A DNA stretch of 64,000 nt from Sphingomonas montana (GTDB taxonomy: Bacteria > Pseudomonadota > Alphaproteobacteria > Sphingomonadales > Sphingomonadaceae), in NCBI RefSeq assembly GCF_001956315.1, contig NZ_MOLY01000029.1:1-64000 (forward strand). The letters are read 5' to 3'. Below the pieces are notes generated by a model, which saw only the letters and a program-made list of their open reading frames with translations, made no database searches and had not been told where the DNA came from. Positions 26,907-35,865 of this stretch are shown one piece after another. The position numbers and the translations under genes were made by a program. Positions within the stretch are counted from its first letter, which is position 1, and every line of letters begins with the position of its first letter.

Positions 26907-27222
26907 TGTCCTGAGAGCGGTCGATCTTGGACATTTACGGCCCATCCTATGCGTGGTCGGGTTCGCGCTGATCGCATCGTGGTTCGTCACGGTGGTCTTC
27001 ACGCCCTATACGGGCGTGGACATGCTGCCCGGCATCAAGCCCATCGAAGGTGACCATGCCGCGATCCACCGGACGTGCGATAAATAGGGATGCGGCCTGA
27101 TCGGCTGGGCGGTCGGCAGCCAACTGCTGCTCGCCACGCTGGCTTCATTCATGAGCGTCGGCCCGGGAATGGCGCGGGTGAAGGGCCAGTTCTTTTCCGC
27201 CTCCGACCGGCTCGCTCCTTAA
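26907..27222 (+). pseudogene. Broken RND-type efflux permease fragment
   Basis: Two pieces in the same frame look like an RND pump. One is ALIASWFVTVVFTPYTGVDMLP, the end of the central membrane bundle, running to a TAG at 27085-27087. The other is ATLASFMSVGPGMARVKGQFF followed by SASDR, like the QFFPSSDR region that opens the second periplasmic half. RND proteins exceed 1,000 residues, so over 90% of the gene is gone. A stop and an internal deletion show that it is dead. Confidence 0.55.
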
Positions 27223-27608
27223 CGGTTTGGCGATACCATGCTGACCGGTAGCGAGGGTCAGCGCGTACTGGTTAGCCAGCCCGGCAAGCTCGAAGTCCGC
27301 ATGGAGGATCCGATACGGACTTGCCACCGATCTAAGTGTTGTAGTTTGCGATTATGCCGCCAAATACCAAACATTGCATAGACCCGCCGTCGGAGAGACT
27401 ACGCAAGGAATTCAAGAACTTCTGTGGTCTCGACCTAAGCAAACGTCAAAACAAAAGAAGTGCAACGTCAAATATCGTCTTACGACTTAAATGCTCTAAA
27501 TCTTAGTTAGGACATAATCTGCGCAGAGGTCATGTTTTAGTCCGTTTCGATTGGCCCGACGTAGGGTTTTCTATCCTTTCATCCAACGCAGGTACGCGCT
27601 CGTGCCTT
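27223..27608. other. Non-coding, AT-richer gap
   Basis: About 385 bp with lower GC than the neighbours. One short frame from 27239 (MLTGSEGQRVLVSQPGKL) may be another efflux-gene scrap. No terminator with a clear T-run, no tRNA and no repeat were seen. Confidence 0.4.
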
Positions 27609-29048
27609 TTACCTCACCAGACGAAGTGACGCGCGATCGGCGGTGGCGGCGGCGAGTTCGGCGCGGGCGGAGGCGATCCGGGCCTGCGCGTCGATAAGCC
27701 GGACGCGGGCGTCGGTCGCGGTCTCTTCGCGTTGATTGACCAGGAAGAAGTCACCCGATCCGAGTTCGAAGCGGCGTCGCTCGGCGGCTGCAAGGCGGTC
27801 GGCCAGACGGCGTTCCTCGTCCGCGATCGCGGCCAGGCGCTCGCTCGCATCGACCGCGATGACGATACCGTCGACCTCCACGGCGATCTGGTCGCGCAGG
27901 AAGCGGCTGCGCTGGTTCAGCGCATCGATCTCGGCACGCGCTTCGGCGATCCGGCCCTTGGCCGCGCGGTTCTGCAACGGCACGCTGAAGCGGAAACCGA
28001 TCGTCGCCTCGAGCGGCGTACGCGTCGGGCCGCCCAGGCCGACCGCGCCGAGGTCCTTGCCGACGTCGCCGCGCAGATCGAGCCGCGGCGAAAGTTCGTT
28101 CTCGGCCAGCATGAGCCGCGCGGTCGACTGGTCGATCCGCGTCAGGATCGCGCGGTAGTCCGGCCGCGCGACGGGCGCTGCGATCGGCGAGGCGGTCGCG
28201 AGGCCAGCGAGCGGCGTCGCGTCGGGCGGGAGCCGATCGGCCGAGACGAGCAGCGGTGCGCCATCGCCATCCCGCAGATACAGCGACAGCGCATTGGCGG
28301 CGGTCGCGAGATCCTGCTCCGCCCGGACGACCAATGCGCGACGCCGAACGAGATTCTGGTCGTTCTCGGTCAGCAATATCCCGGGCCGGGCACCGAGTTC
28401 GACCAGCCGGCCGATTGCGCCGCGACGACGCTCGGCAAGGTCCAGCAGTTCGCGGTAGGCGCGCAATCGCAATCCGGCCGCGACCCAGGTCTGATAGGCG
28501 TCGACCGCGCGCCGCTGCACACCGATCGCGACCATTTCGCCTTCGAACTTCGCGACGTCGATATCGCCGCCGGCCAGCGTCCGGCGCGTGCGGCGTTCGT
28601 CGATGACCCGGTCGCGGAGCAGCGCGAACAGCGCACCGACCTTCGCCTCGCCGGCGCGATTGGTATAGGCCTGATCTTCGTAGACCGGGAACGTGCCCCG
28701 CGATGCGCGGTAGTTGCCGTAGACATAGCCGCCGTTGCCGGTCAGCGGGCGGGTCGCGCGCCCTTCGATCACGGTGCCGTCATAATAGCCGGCGATCCGC
28801 GACTTGCTGTCGGTATCGAACACGGTGTCGAACGCCCCCTCGGCCGACAGCGAACGGCCTTCCGCCTGCCGGACGCGCGCCAGAGCCTCGACGATCTGCG
28901 GCGCGGACCGAGCCGAGGAGCGCAGCACCTCGTCCAGCGTGAGCGGGCTCGCCTCGGGCGAACGCACGGCCGGCGTGCTCGCCGGTCCCTGTGCGACGAC
29001 GGGGAGGGGGGAGAGGGCGACGAGCGAACCGAGCAGGAGGCGGATCAT
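27609..29048 (-). CDS. TolC-like outer-membrane factor
   Basis: A 479-residue outer-membrane efflux/secretion channel. It has a signal peptide (MIRLLLGSLVALSPLPVVAQ), then LTLDEVLRSSARSAPQIVEA. Two alpha-helical halves follow, with typical coiled-coil segments around residues 180-260 and 380-470 (AEARAEIDALNQRSRFLRDQ). It belongs with the HlyD adaptor and ABC gene upstream: its ATG overlaps the adaptor stop (ATGA). The three form the layout of a type I secretion system. No cargo gene with RTX repeats or other obvious export signal lies nearby. Confidence 0.87.
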   Translation of the reverse strand: MIRLLLGSLVALSPLPVVAQGPASTPAVRSPEASPLTLDEVLRSSARSAPQIVEALARVRQAEGRSLSAEGAFDTVFDTDSKSRIAGYYDGTVIEGRATRPLTGNGGYVYGNYRASRGTFPVYEDQAYTNRAGEAKVGALFALLRDRVIDERRTRRTLAGGDIDVAKFEGEMVAIGVQRRAVDAYQTWVAAGLRLRAYRELLDLAERRRGAIGRLVELGARPGILLTENDQNLVRRRALVVRAEQDLATAANALSLYLRDGDGAPLLVSADRLPPDATPLAGLATASPIAAPVARPDYRAILTRIDQSTARLMLAENELSPRLDLRGDVGKDLGAVGLGGPTRTPLEATIGFRFSVPLQNRAAKGRIAEARAEIDALNQRSRFLRDQIAVEVDGIVIAVDASERLAAIADEERRLADRLAAAERRRFELGSGDFFLVNQREETATDARVRLIDAQARIASARAELAAATADRASLRLVR

Positions 29049-30124
29049 TTCTTCGCTCCCTCGTCTTCGGTCGCCTTCGGTGCCGCCGCCTTCGCATCCT
29101 CCTTGGCCGGCGCGGCCGGACGGCGCCCGAACTCCAGCGGGAAATCGTTGAGCTGACGCCAGAGTTCGTAGCCGACCAGCACCGTCTCGCCCTGCACCCA
29201 ACCGCGCACCTTGCCGCCGGGGCGGGCAAATTCGCGGGCGGGCCAGGCCGGTTTGCCCGGGTGCGGCTCGACCAGGATGCGGAACAGCCCGTCGGGCGTG
29301 GCATTGGGATCAATCGTGCGGACACGGCCGTCGAACATGCCTTGCGCGACGGACGGCCAGCCGCTGAACTGGATCGCCGGCCAGCCTTCGAATTCCAGCC
29401 GGACCGGTCGGCCGGCGCGCAGCAGCGGCACGTCGCGGCCGTCGATGAACAGTTCGACCGCGCGTTCGACGCGTTCGGGGGCGATAACGGCCAACACCGT
29501 GCCCGGCGAGACCATCGCGCCGCCGGTCGCCGCGTTCAGTTGCTGGACACGACCGTCGCGGGGCGCGCGGACCATCTGGGCGGACTGGCGGTTGAGCTGA
29601 ATGTCGATCCGGTTGAGCTTCGCCCGCGCCTCGGCGAGTTTGGCACCCGCATCGGCGACCTTGATCTGGGTCTGCTCGTAATCGCGCCGTGCGGCCAGTC
29701 CTTCGGCGAACAGCTGCGCGGTACGCGACACGTCGATCCCGGCGACGGCCCGGCTCTGCTGCACGGCCGCGATCTCCGCCTGCACCTGCGCCCGTTCGGC
29801 CGCCAGGCGCGACAACAGGTCGGGGTCGAGATCGACCACGCGCGCGATCGGATCGCCCTTGGCGACATGCTGGCCGTCATGGACATACCAGCGCTCGACC
29901 CGGCCGGGTACGAACGCGGTGACCTGCTGCTGCCGGTCGTCCGGGTCGAGAGCCACGACCTGGCCGGTGCCGCTCGCGGTCTGCACCCAGGGGACCAGCG
30001 CCATGATCGCACCCGCCGTCGAAACGCCGATCAGCAGCATCCACGCCAGCGCGGTCGCGACGCGGGGTGGTCGCATGGCCGCCAGGGTGGTGAAATGTAC
30101 CGAGTGATCAGACCGTGACGGCAT
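29045..30124 (-). CDS. HlyD-family periplasmic adaptor
   Basis: A 359-residue membrane-fusion protein with an N-terminal membrane anchor (about 24-46). A lipoyl half-domain follows (ASGTGQVVALDPDDRQQQVT, GRVERWYVHDGQHVAKGDPI), then a coiled-coil hairpin (about 105-165) and the second lipoyl/barrel part. The C-terminus is Lys/Ala-rich (PAAPAKEDAKAAAPKATED). It should bridge the ABC protein and the TolC-like channel. The start overlaps the ABC gene by 17 nt. Confidence 0.88.
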   Translation of the reverse strand: MPSRSDHSVHFTTLAAMRPPRVATALAWMLLIGVSTAGAIMALVPWVQTASGTGQVVALDPDDRQQQVTAFVPGRVERWYVHDGQHVAKGDPIARVVDLDPDLLSRLAAERAQVQAEIAAVQQSRAVAGIDVSRTAQLFAEGLAARRDYEQTQIKVADAGAKLAEARAKLNRIDIQLNRQSAQMVRAPRDGRVQQLNAATGGAMVSPGTVLAVIAPERVERAVELFIDGRDVPLLRAGRPVRLEFEGWPAIQFSGWPSVAQGMFDGRVRTIDPNATPDGLFRILVEPHPGKPAWPAREFARPGGKVRGWVQGETVLVGYELWRQLNDFPLEFGRRPAAPAKEDAKAAAPKATEDEGAKK

Positions 30125-31808
30125 CGTTCGCCTCCTTCCGCATGGCGGCGATCAACGCCTCGCGCGTGTCGAACCGTCCCTGTCGACGCAGGTCGAGCTG
30201 GAACCAGCCATCGAGGCTGATGTCCTCGGGCCGGCCGGTGCACAGCAGGGTGGTGGTCTGTGCGGCCTTCAACTGGCGCAGCACGTCGGCAAGCCGATCG
30301 GCCGGAACCAGATCGAACAGTTGCGACAGCATGAGCACCCGCGGCCGGACCAGCAGCGCCTTCGCCAGCTTCAGGGCGATCACCTCGGCGATCGACAGCG
30401 GGAAACCCGATGCAGCCAGCGGCGTATCGAGCCCGAGCGGCAGCCGCGCGATGGTGTTGCGCAGCCCGACCGTCGTCAGCGCGTACAGCACCGTCCCGGG
30501 CAGCGAACCCTCGTCGGCCAGCGTCAGATATTCGCGGATCGTGACCTCGACGATGCTCGGGCGGTCGAGCACCATGATCTCGGACCGCAGCCGATAGCTG
30601 TCGAACGTCGCCATGTCGGCGTTGCCGACCGTGACGAGCCCGCGCTCCGGAATGATGTGGCGCTTCAGCACCATCGCCAGCAACCGCTCGGCCCCCCCGT
30701 CGGACAGCGTGACGAGCTGCTCGCCCGCCGTCAGGCTGAAATCGAAACGCGCCTGCTCGATCTCGACCCCGGACAGCTGGACCGCACCGTCGGCGGGTGC
30801 CTGGCCCGCGCGCGCGACCGCCGGCTCCTGCGCCACCGCGAACAGCAGCGACAGCTCCTCCGCACTCGCGATCAGGTCGTACAGCGTGTCGAGATACCAG
30901 CCGAGTTGCGAGATGCCGTAGAACACGCCGCTCAGGATCAGTTCGGCGGCGACCAGTTGCCCGATCGACAGTTCCCCGCGGAGGATCAGGTTGCCACCAA
31001 GCGCCAGCAGCGCGGCACTGGCAAAGGCGTAGAGCAGCAGGAAGGCGACCGTCTGCGCGAAACTGTAGCGGAAATAGCGGCGATGCCGATCGACATAGGT
31101 CGCCGTCACGGCCTCGGATCGGTCCATCGCGAAATCGAGATGCCGGCTTGATTTGTAGAAGCCGTTCGACGCGCCGACGCTCTCCAGCCAGCGCGCGGCG
31201 TCGTGCTTGGCATGGCTGAGCGCGACCGCGGACCGGATCGACCCGCGCGACCAGATCAGCCAGATCGCGAGAACGAGCACCACCAGCAGCGCGTTGAACG
31301 CCAGGAAGAACGGATGGTAGAAACTGGTGACGACCAGCCCGACCGCGGACTGCAACAGGATCGTGAAGCCGCCGATGATCAGGCTTGGCACCGCCTTCTG
31401 CACGACGACGAGGTCGAAGTAGCGGTTGAAGAGGTCGCCCCGGCTCTGATCGGCGAAGAACGGATTCTGCGCGTGGATCGCGCGCGTCGTGACCTCGGAC
31501 ACGACCCGCGCGAAGACGTGCCGCTCGAACAACGCCATGATCCAGAACCGCATCGCGCTGAGCCCGGCGACGAACAGCAGCAGCAGGAGCAGCAGCCCGG
31601 CCAGCGTCCAGAGCGGCGCCGGCAGCGCGGTGTTGGCCACATTGTTGATCAGCAGCTGGACCGAGATCGGGGTTGCCAGCGACAGGAGGCTGATCGCGAC
31701 GCCGTAGACCGCGGCCAGGCGGATGTAGGGCATGTCGGGACCGACGATCTGGCCGAGCCAGCCGCTTGCTTCACGCCATCCGAGCCGTTCGCCTGCCACT
31801 TGCATCAT
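30108..31808 (-). CDS. ABC exporter with degenerate nucleotide-binding domain
   Basis: A 566-residue protein with an intact type-1 exporter membrane domain (about 1-330, six spans, e.g. ISVQLLINNVANTALPAPLW) and a recognisable but dead ATPase fold. The Walker A position reads VTLSDGGAERLL, with no GxGKS/T. The Q-loop reads VLDRPSIVEVTIREYL, the signature GFPLSIAEVIALKLAKALL, Walker B RVLMLSQLFDLV, and the H-loop LLCTGRPEDI. Thus the Lys, Gln, Ser-Gly-Gly, Asp-Glu and His residues are all replaced while the frame is open and the flanking fold kept. No peptidase domain precedes it. It leads the adaptor and channel genes. Confidence 0.85.
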   Translation of the reverse strand: MMQVAGERLGWREASGWLGQIVGPDMPYIRLAAVYGVAISLLSLATPISVQLLINNVANTALPAPLWTLAGLLLLLLLFVAGLSAMRFWIMALFERHVFARVVSEVTTRAIHAQNPFFADQSRGDLFNRYFDLVVVQKAVPSLIIGGFTILLQSAVGLVVTSFYHPFFLAFNALLVVLVLAIWLIWSRGSIRSAVALSHAKHDAARWLESVGASNGFYKSSRHLDFAMDRSEAVTATYVDRHRRYFRYSFAQTVAFLLLYAFASAALLALGGNLILRGELSIGQLVAAELILSGVFYGISQLGWYLDTLYDLIASAEELSLLFAVAQEPAVARAGQAPADGAVQLSGVEIEQARFDFSLTAGEQLVTLSDGGAERLLAMVLKRHIIPERGLVTVGNADMATFDSYRLRSEIMVLDRPSIVEVTIREYLTLADEGSLPGTVLYALTTVGLRNTIARLPLGLDTPLAASGFPLSIAEVIALKLAKALLVRPRVLMLSQLFDLVPADRLADVLRQLKAAQTTTLLCTGRPEDISLDGWFQLDLRRQGRFDTREALIAAMRKEANDAVTV

Positions 31809-31877
31809 CCACCGTCATTGCAACGATGCCCCCAATCGACGATCTGCGTCATTGACACAATATGGCGCGGGCTATGT

Positions 31878-31889
31878 ATCCTATAGGAT
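31878..31889. promoter_or_regulatory. 12-bp perfect palindrome ATCCTATAGGAT
   Basis: It lies in the 85-bp gap between the LysR gene end and the ABC-exporter start, both on the minus strand. It is about 70 nt upstream of the exporter and could be an operator or overlap its promoter. No partner site was found. Confidence 0.3.
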
Positions 31890-31893
31890 TGGC

Positions 31894-32793
31894 CTATGTC
31901 GCCACGGCGCGCAGCATCTCCGCGATCAGGTGGTAGGCAGGTGCGCGGCCCGCGCCGACACGCCACAACAGGCCGATCTCGCGGTAATAGCGGCCACCCT
32001 TGATCGGCCGCACGACCACGTCGCCGCCGTCGCGGACTTCCTGCCGGACATAGAGTTCGGGCAGCAGCGCGAGGCCCATTCCCATCCCAGCCATCTGGCG
32101 GATGGCGTCCAGGCTGGTGCCTTCGTAATCGTTCAGCATGTTTGCCCCGACATCGACCGCAATCGCCGCGACCTGCTCCGCAAGGCGATATTCCGGCACC
32201 AGCGTCAGCAGGTTCTGGCCGTGCAGGTCGCCCGCCGCGATCTCCGTTTTCGCGCAGAGTGGGTGATCGGTCGCCATCGCCAGCCAGAGCGCATCGCGGA
32301 ACAGCCGTTCGGTGTGAAACGCACGGCCGACGACCGGCAGTTGCAGCAGGATCAGGTCATGGTCGCCGGCGGCAAGGCCGTTCGTCAGAAGGGCGGGCAA
32401 TCCCTCGCGGATGTGCACGCGCAACGTCGGATGTTCGCGGTGCAGACGCGCGACGAGGCTCGGCAACAGATATGCCCCCAGCGTCGGGGACACGCCAAGC
32501 CGGATCGTGCCGACCAGCGCGTCCTCGGACGCCGCGCGGATCGCCTCCAGTTCCGTCAGATCGAGCAGGATCCGCTTGGCCCCCTTCAACGCCTCGCGAC
32601 CGAGCGGGGTCAGGATAGCCGGGCCGCTCCGCTCGACCAACGGCGCCCCGATGACCAGTTCCAGGCTGCGGATCTGCTGCGACAACGAGGGTTGCGATAT
32701 GCCCAGGCGTTCGGCGGCGCGGGTAAAGCTCGCCGTTTCGGCAAGGGCCGCGAGGTAACTTAGCTGACGGGTCGTGATCCGGGGGCGATGCAT
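31894..32793 (-). CDS. LysR-family regulator, OxyR-like without redox cysteines
   Basis: A 299-residue LysR regulator. The N-terminal HTH reads LSYLAALAETASFTRAAERL and ISQPSLSQQIRSLE; the effector domain resembles OxyR (GTIRLGVSPTLGAYLLPSLV, MGMGLALLPELYV). The segment that in OxyR carries the two peroxide-sensing cysteines reads LVPEYRLAEQVAAIAVDV here, with none. One unrelated cysteine (DHPLCAKTE) remains. It may sense a small molecule instead. It is divergent from the DUF2946/TonB/PepSY genes and lies just upstream of the ABC-exporter operon on the same strand; either may be its target. Confidence 0.88.
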   Translation of the reverse strand: MHRPRITTRQLSYLAALAETASFTRAAERLGISQPSLSQQIRSLELVIGAPLVERSGPAILTPLGREALKGAKRILLDLTELEAIRAASEDALVGTIRLGVSPTLGAYLLPSLVARLHREHPTLRVHIREGLPALLTNGLAAGDHDLILLQLPVVGRAFHTERLFRDALWLAMATDHPLCAKTEIAAGDLHGQNLLTLVPEYRLAEQVAAIAVDVGANMLNDYEGTSLDAIRQMAGMGMGLALLPELYVRQEVRDGGDVVVRPIKGGRYYREIGLLWRVGAGRAPAYHLIAEMLRAVAT

Positions 32794-33152
32794 CCTGCCA
32801 GCTATCGCCTCAAAGGCGGGCGGTCGCAGCTAAATTCGGAGGCAGCCGACCGGCCCGGTCCGCCTGGTCTGTTCGGGAAGGACAGGCCGCTATCAGGAAA
32901 ATTTGGCAAGGGAGCAATTTGGCTCCTTCCTCGTCTTGAACGCCGATCGACCTCCTCGTCGTCGACCAGAGTTTCCGGTTGTTTCCGGTCGAAAACGGCG
33001 TTTGCATGCGCATGCTGTACGGCGACGTTCTGATCGCGCTATTCGTCATGGCCGAGAGCCCGGCTTTCTCAAAGACAATGGTCTTTCGGGAAAGCGGGAG
33101 CGAGGCGGAATGTCCAAGTGACACCACCCGCCTCCACGAGTATCCGGTCATC
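32794..33152. other. Divergent regulatory gap
   Basis: About 360 bp between the LysR gene and the DUF2946 gene. It contains a hairpin around GGGAGC-AATTT-GGCTCC (about 32909-32926) and a perfect 12-bp palindrome GCATGCGCATGC near 33004. No convincing Fur-type box was seen. The downstream frame is open leftwards to 32979 but reads unlike protein. Confidence 0.4.
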
Positions 33153-33563
33153 GTGCAGACCATCCGGCGTCTTCTGGCGCAACGCCATCTTGCCGTACTG
33201 ATCTGTGCGGCTACGCTGTTGCTGAAACTGCTGGTCCCGACCGGCTACATGATTGCCAGCGATCACGGCCGGTTCGCCCTCACGATCTGCTCGGGCACAG
33301 CCCCCGCGGCGGCGACGATGGACATGCCCGGGATGCACGGCGACATGCCCGACCACCGCAAGCCGAAGGATCACGGCAAGGCGGAAATGCCCTGTGCGTT
33401 TTCCGGACTGTCGGCGGCCATCCTGGGTCCGATCGACCCTATCCAGCTTGCTGCGCTGATCGCCTTCGTACTGGCCATCGGTCTGACGGCGACCGTTCCG
33501 CCGGCCCCGTCGCAGCCGGCGTTCCTGCGACCACCCTTGCGCGGCCCACCAATCTACCTCTGA
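33153..33563 (+). CDS. DUF2946-family small membrane protein, Met/His-rich
   Basis: A protein of about 136 residues with an N-terminal hydrophobic segment (LAVLICAATLLLKLLVPTGYM), then a Met/His-rich linker (MDMPGMHGDMPDH). A CAFSG motif, a second membrane span and a Pro-rich tail (FLRPPLRGPPIYL) follow. This layout fits DUF2946, often found next to copper-related TonB receptors. The Met/His cluster could bind copper. GTG 33153 gives the family length; longer starts such as ATG 33078 are possible. It is first in a run with a TonB receptor and a PepSY protein. Confidence 0.7.
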   Translation: MQTIRRLLAQRHLAVLICAATLLLKLLVPTGYMIASDHGRFALTICSGTAPAAATMDMPGMHGDMPDHRKPKDHGKAEMPCAFSGLSAAILGPIDPIQLAALIAFVLAIGLTATVPPAPSQPAFLRPPLRGPPIYL

Positions 33564-33649
33564 CCTGTGATTCCGCGACGCCTTACGCGACGCGTCCATG
33601 AACTGCGGCTTGGTGCACGTCACGTGCCCGGCCAGTCGAAGGTATATCC

Positions 33650-35863
33650 ATGATCCGAACGTATTTGCTGGCCGGCGCTGCCGTGCCGTGCCTGCTGCTG
33701 GCGTTCCCGGCCGGCGCACAGAGCCGCGACACTAACGACGAACGAACCGACGCGACGATCGTCGTTACCGGCCAGCGTGATCCGCTCAAGCTGAACGACC
33801 AGGCCCAAGCCGGCAGCCGGCTCGGCCTGACGATCCGGGAAACACCGGCGAGCATCGAGGTGCTGACACAGAACGAGCTGCAGGTACGGGGCCTGCGTAC
33901 CGCGCGCGAGACGTTCAACGATGTGGTGGGTGCCATTGCCGGCAACGTGCCGGGCAATCCCGCCGTCGTCTCGTTGCGTGGTTTCGCCGGCAACACCGTC
34001 TCGATCCTTCAGGACGGGGTACGGGTGTCGGCGTCGACCGTCGTCCAGCGTGACAGCAACAACTGGCACTATGATCGGATTGAGGTGCTGAAGGGACCGG
34101 CGTCGGTCCTGTATGGCGAAGGGGCATTGGCTGGTGTCATCAACAAGGTGACGCGCAAGCCGGTCCTGGGCGAACGCCACCTCGATACGCTGCTGTCGGT
34201 CGGCAGCTTCGACACGGTGTTCGCCGCCGGCGGGGTCAACCTGCCGGTATCATCCACGATCGCGGTACGGGCGGACGCCAGCTACCAGCGGTCGGACAGC
34301 CTCTACGACGTGGACAACAACGACACCTTCTCGGCCGGGCTGACCGCGAGCGCGCTATGGAAGCCGAGCGACCGCCTGTCGCTGCTCGTCGCGGTCGATC
34401 ATTTCGAGGATCGCTACGACGCAACCTATCAGGGTCTGCCGCTGATCCCCAGCCAATACGCCCTGCGTCGGACCGATGCGGTAACGAGCGCGAACGGCCT
34501 GGTCGCCGATCGTGCCCTGCGACGCCGCAACTACAATCCCCAAGGGGCCTATTCCGGTGCCGACGAGACCACGGTGCGCTCACGGCTCGACTGGTCGATC
34601 GGCAGCGGGTGGACCTTCGCGCTCGACCTGACCGGCTATACCGCGAAACGTGCGTTCCTGCTGGCGGACAGCCAGACCTTCGTCGCGCCCACTGCGGTGT
34701 TTCCGAACGGCAGCTTCCGCCAGACCTATCAGGATTTCCGGCACGATCACCAGTTCTGGAACGCGCGCGGGGTGATCGGCAACGACAGCGTCATCGCGGG
34801 TCTGCAAAACCGTTTCAGCCTGGGGGTCGAGCATAACGACACGGATTTCGCCAGCCTGCGCCAGACCGCGCCCACTTCAGCCTTACCGGCGGTCGACGTG
34901 CGCGGCCCAGCGATCGTACCCCTGCCCATGGGGACCGCCATCTTCACCGCCGGCAACGTCACTTTCGACTCCAAGCTCAAACAGACCTCGGTTTTCGCTG
35001 AGGACGCGCTCAACCTGACCCCCAAGTGGCTGCTCGTTGGCGGGGTGCGCTGGGACCACATGGAGCTGGACCGGACGACGATCCAGAATGTGGGCGGCGC
35101 GGCCGATCGCAACACCCCGACTTTCAACCCCCTATCCTGGCGGGCGGGTACGACATGGGCCGTGACACCGGGCGTGACGCTCTACGCGCAATCCACGACG
35201 GCCGTCTCGCCGGTGTCCTCGATCCTGCTGGCCTCGATCGCGAACAGCCGGTTCCGGCTGACCAAGGGCCGCGCCTACGAGGCCGGGTTCAAGGCAAGCG
35301 CATGGGGCGGACGGGCAAGCGTCACGGGGGCCGCCTACCGCATCGAACAGCGGGATATCCTGACCCGCGACCCGACCAACCCGGCCTTGGCCGTGCAGGG
35401 TGGCCGGCAATCCTCGCAGGGTGTCGAGCTGTCCGGCGTCGTCTCTCCGATGAAGGCGCTGCGCATCTCGGGCGGCATATCCTACACCGATGCGCGATAT
35501 GACGCGCTGTCCGAACTGGTGGGGGGCGTGCGGATCGACCGGAGCGGTAACCGGCCGATCAACGTCCCCTCCACGACGGTCAATGCTTCGGCGCTCTATA
35601 CGGTCGCCGAGAAGGTGACGTTGGGTGCCTTCCTGCGCCACGCCAGCGCATTCTATACGGACACGGCGAACACCATCCGGGTCGCGGGCCATACCGTGCT
35701 GGATGCCAGCCTGTCGGTGCCAGTTGCCCCGCAGGCGACCCTCACGCTGCGCGGGCGGAACCTGACGGACGCCTTCTATGGTGAATATTCCGGCTATCCG
35801 GCCACCAACGTTTATATCGGCGCACCACGATCGTTCGAGGTCGCGCTGGCGACGCGGTTCTGA
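33650..35863 (+). CDS. TonB-dependent siderophore-type receptor
   Basis: A 737-residue outer-membrane receptor with signal peptide (MIRTYLLAGAAVPCLLLAFP) and a TonB-box region TIVVTGQRDPLKL. The plug has ETPASIEVLTQNELQVRG, NPAVVSLRGFAGNTVSILQD and RIEVLKGPASVLYGEGALAG. The barrel ends EVALATRF. The plug pattern is that of ferric-siderophore receptors, though the Met/His-rich DUF2946 neighbour leaves copper as a possible substrate. GAAGGT lies 6 nt before ATG 33650. The PepSY gene follows after 2 nt, so they share a transcript. Confidence 0.9.
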   Translation: MIRTYLLAGAAVPCLLLAFPAGAQSRDTNDERTDATIVVTGQRDPLKLNDQAQAGSRLGLTIRETPASIEVLTQNELQVRGLRTARETFNDVVGAIAGNVPGNPAVVSLRGFAGNTVSILQDGVRVSASTVVQRDSNNWHYDRIEVLKGPASVLYGEGALAGVINKVTRKPVLGERHLDTLLSVGSFDTVFAAGGVNLPVSSTIAVRADASYQRSDSLYDVDNNDTFSAGLTASALWKPSDRLSLLVAVDHFEDRYDATYQGLPLIPSQYALRRTDAVTSANGLVADRALRRRNYNPQGAYSGADETTVRSRLDWSIGSGWTFALDLTGYTAKRAFLLADSQTFVAPTAVFPNGSFRQTYQDFRHDHQFWNARGVIGNDSVIAGLQNRFSLGVEHNDTDFASLRQTAPTSALPAVDVRGPAIVPLPMGTAIFTAGNVTFDSKLKQTSVFAEDALNLTPKWLLVGGVRWDHMELDRTTIQNVGGAADRNTPTFNPLSWRAGTTWAVTPGVTLYAQSTTAVSPVSSILLASIANSRFRLTKGRAYEAGFKASAWGGRASVTGAAYRIEQRDILTRDPTNPALAVQGGRQSSQGVELSGVVSPMKALRISGGISYTDARYDALSELVGGVRIDRSGNRPINVPSTTVNASALYTVAEKVTLGAFLRHASAFYTDTANTIRVAGHTVLDASLSVPVAPQATLTLRGRNLTDAFYGEYSGYPATNVYIGAPRSFEVALATRF

Positions 35864-35865
35864 GC

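Noticed and set aside
27732-29156. 474-codon plus-strand frame opposite the outer-membrane factor
   Set aside because: Shadow of a real TolC-like gene with signal peptide and operon overlap.
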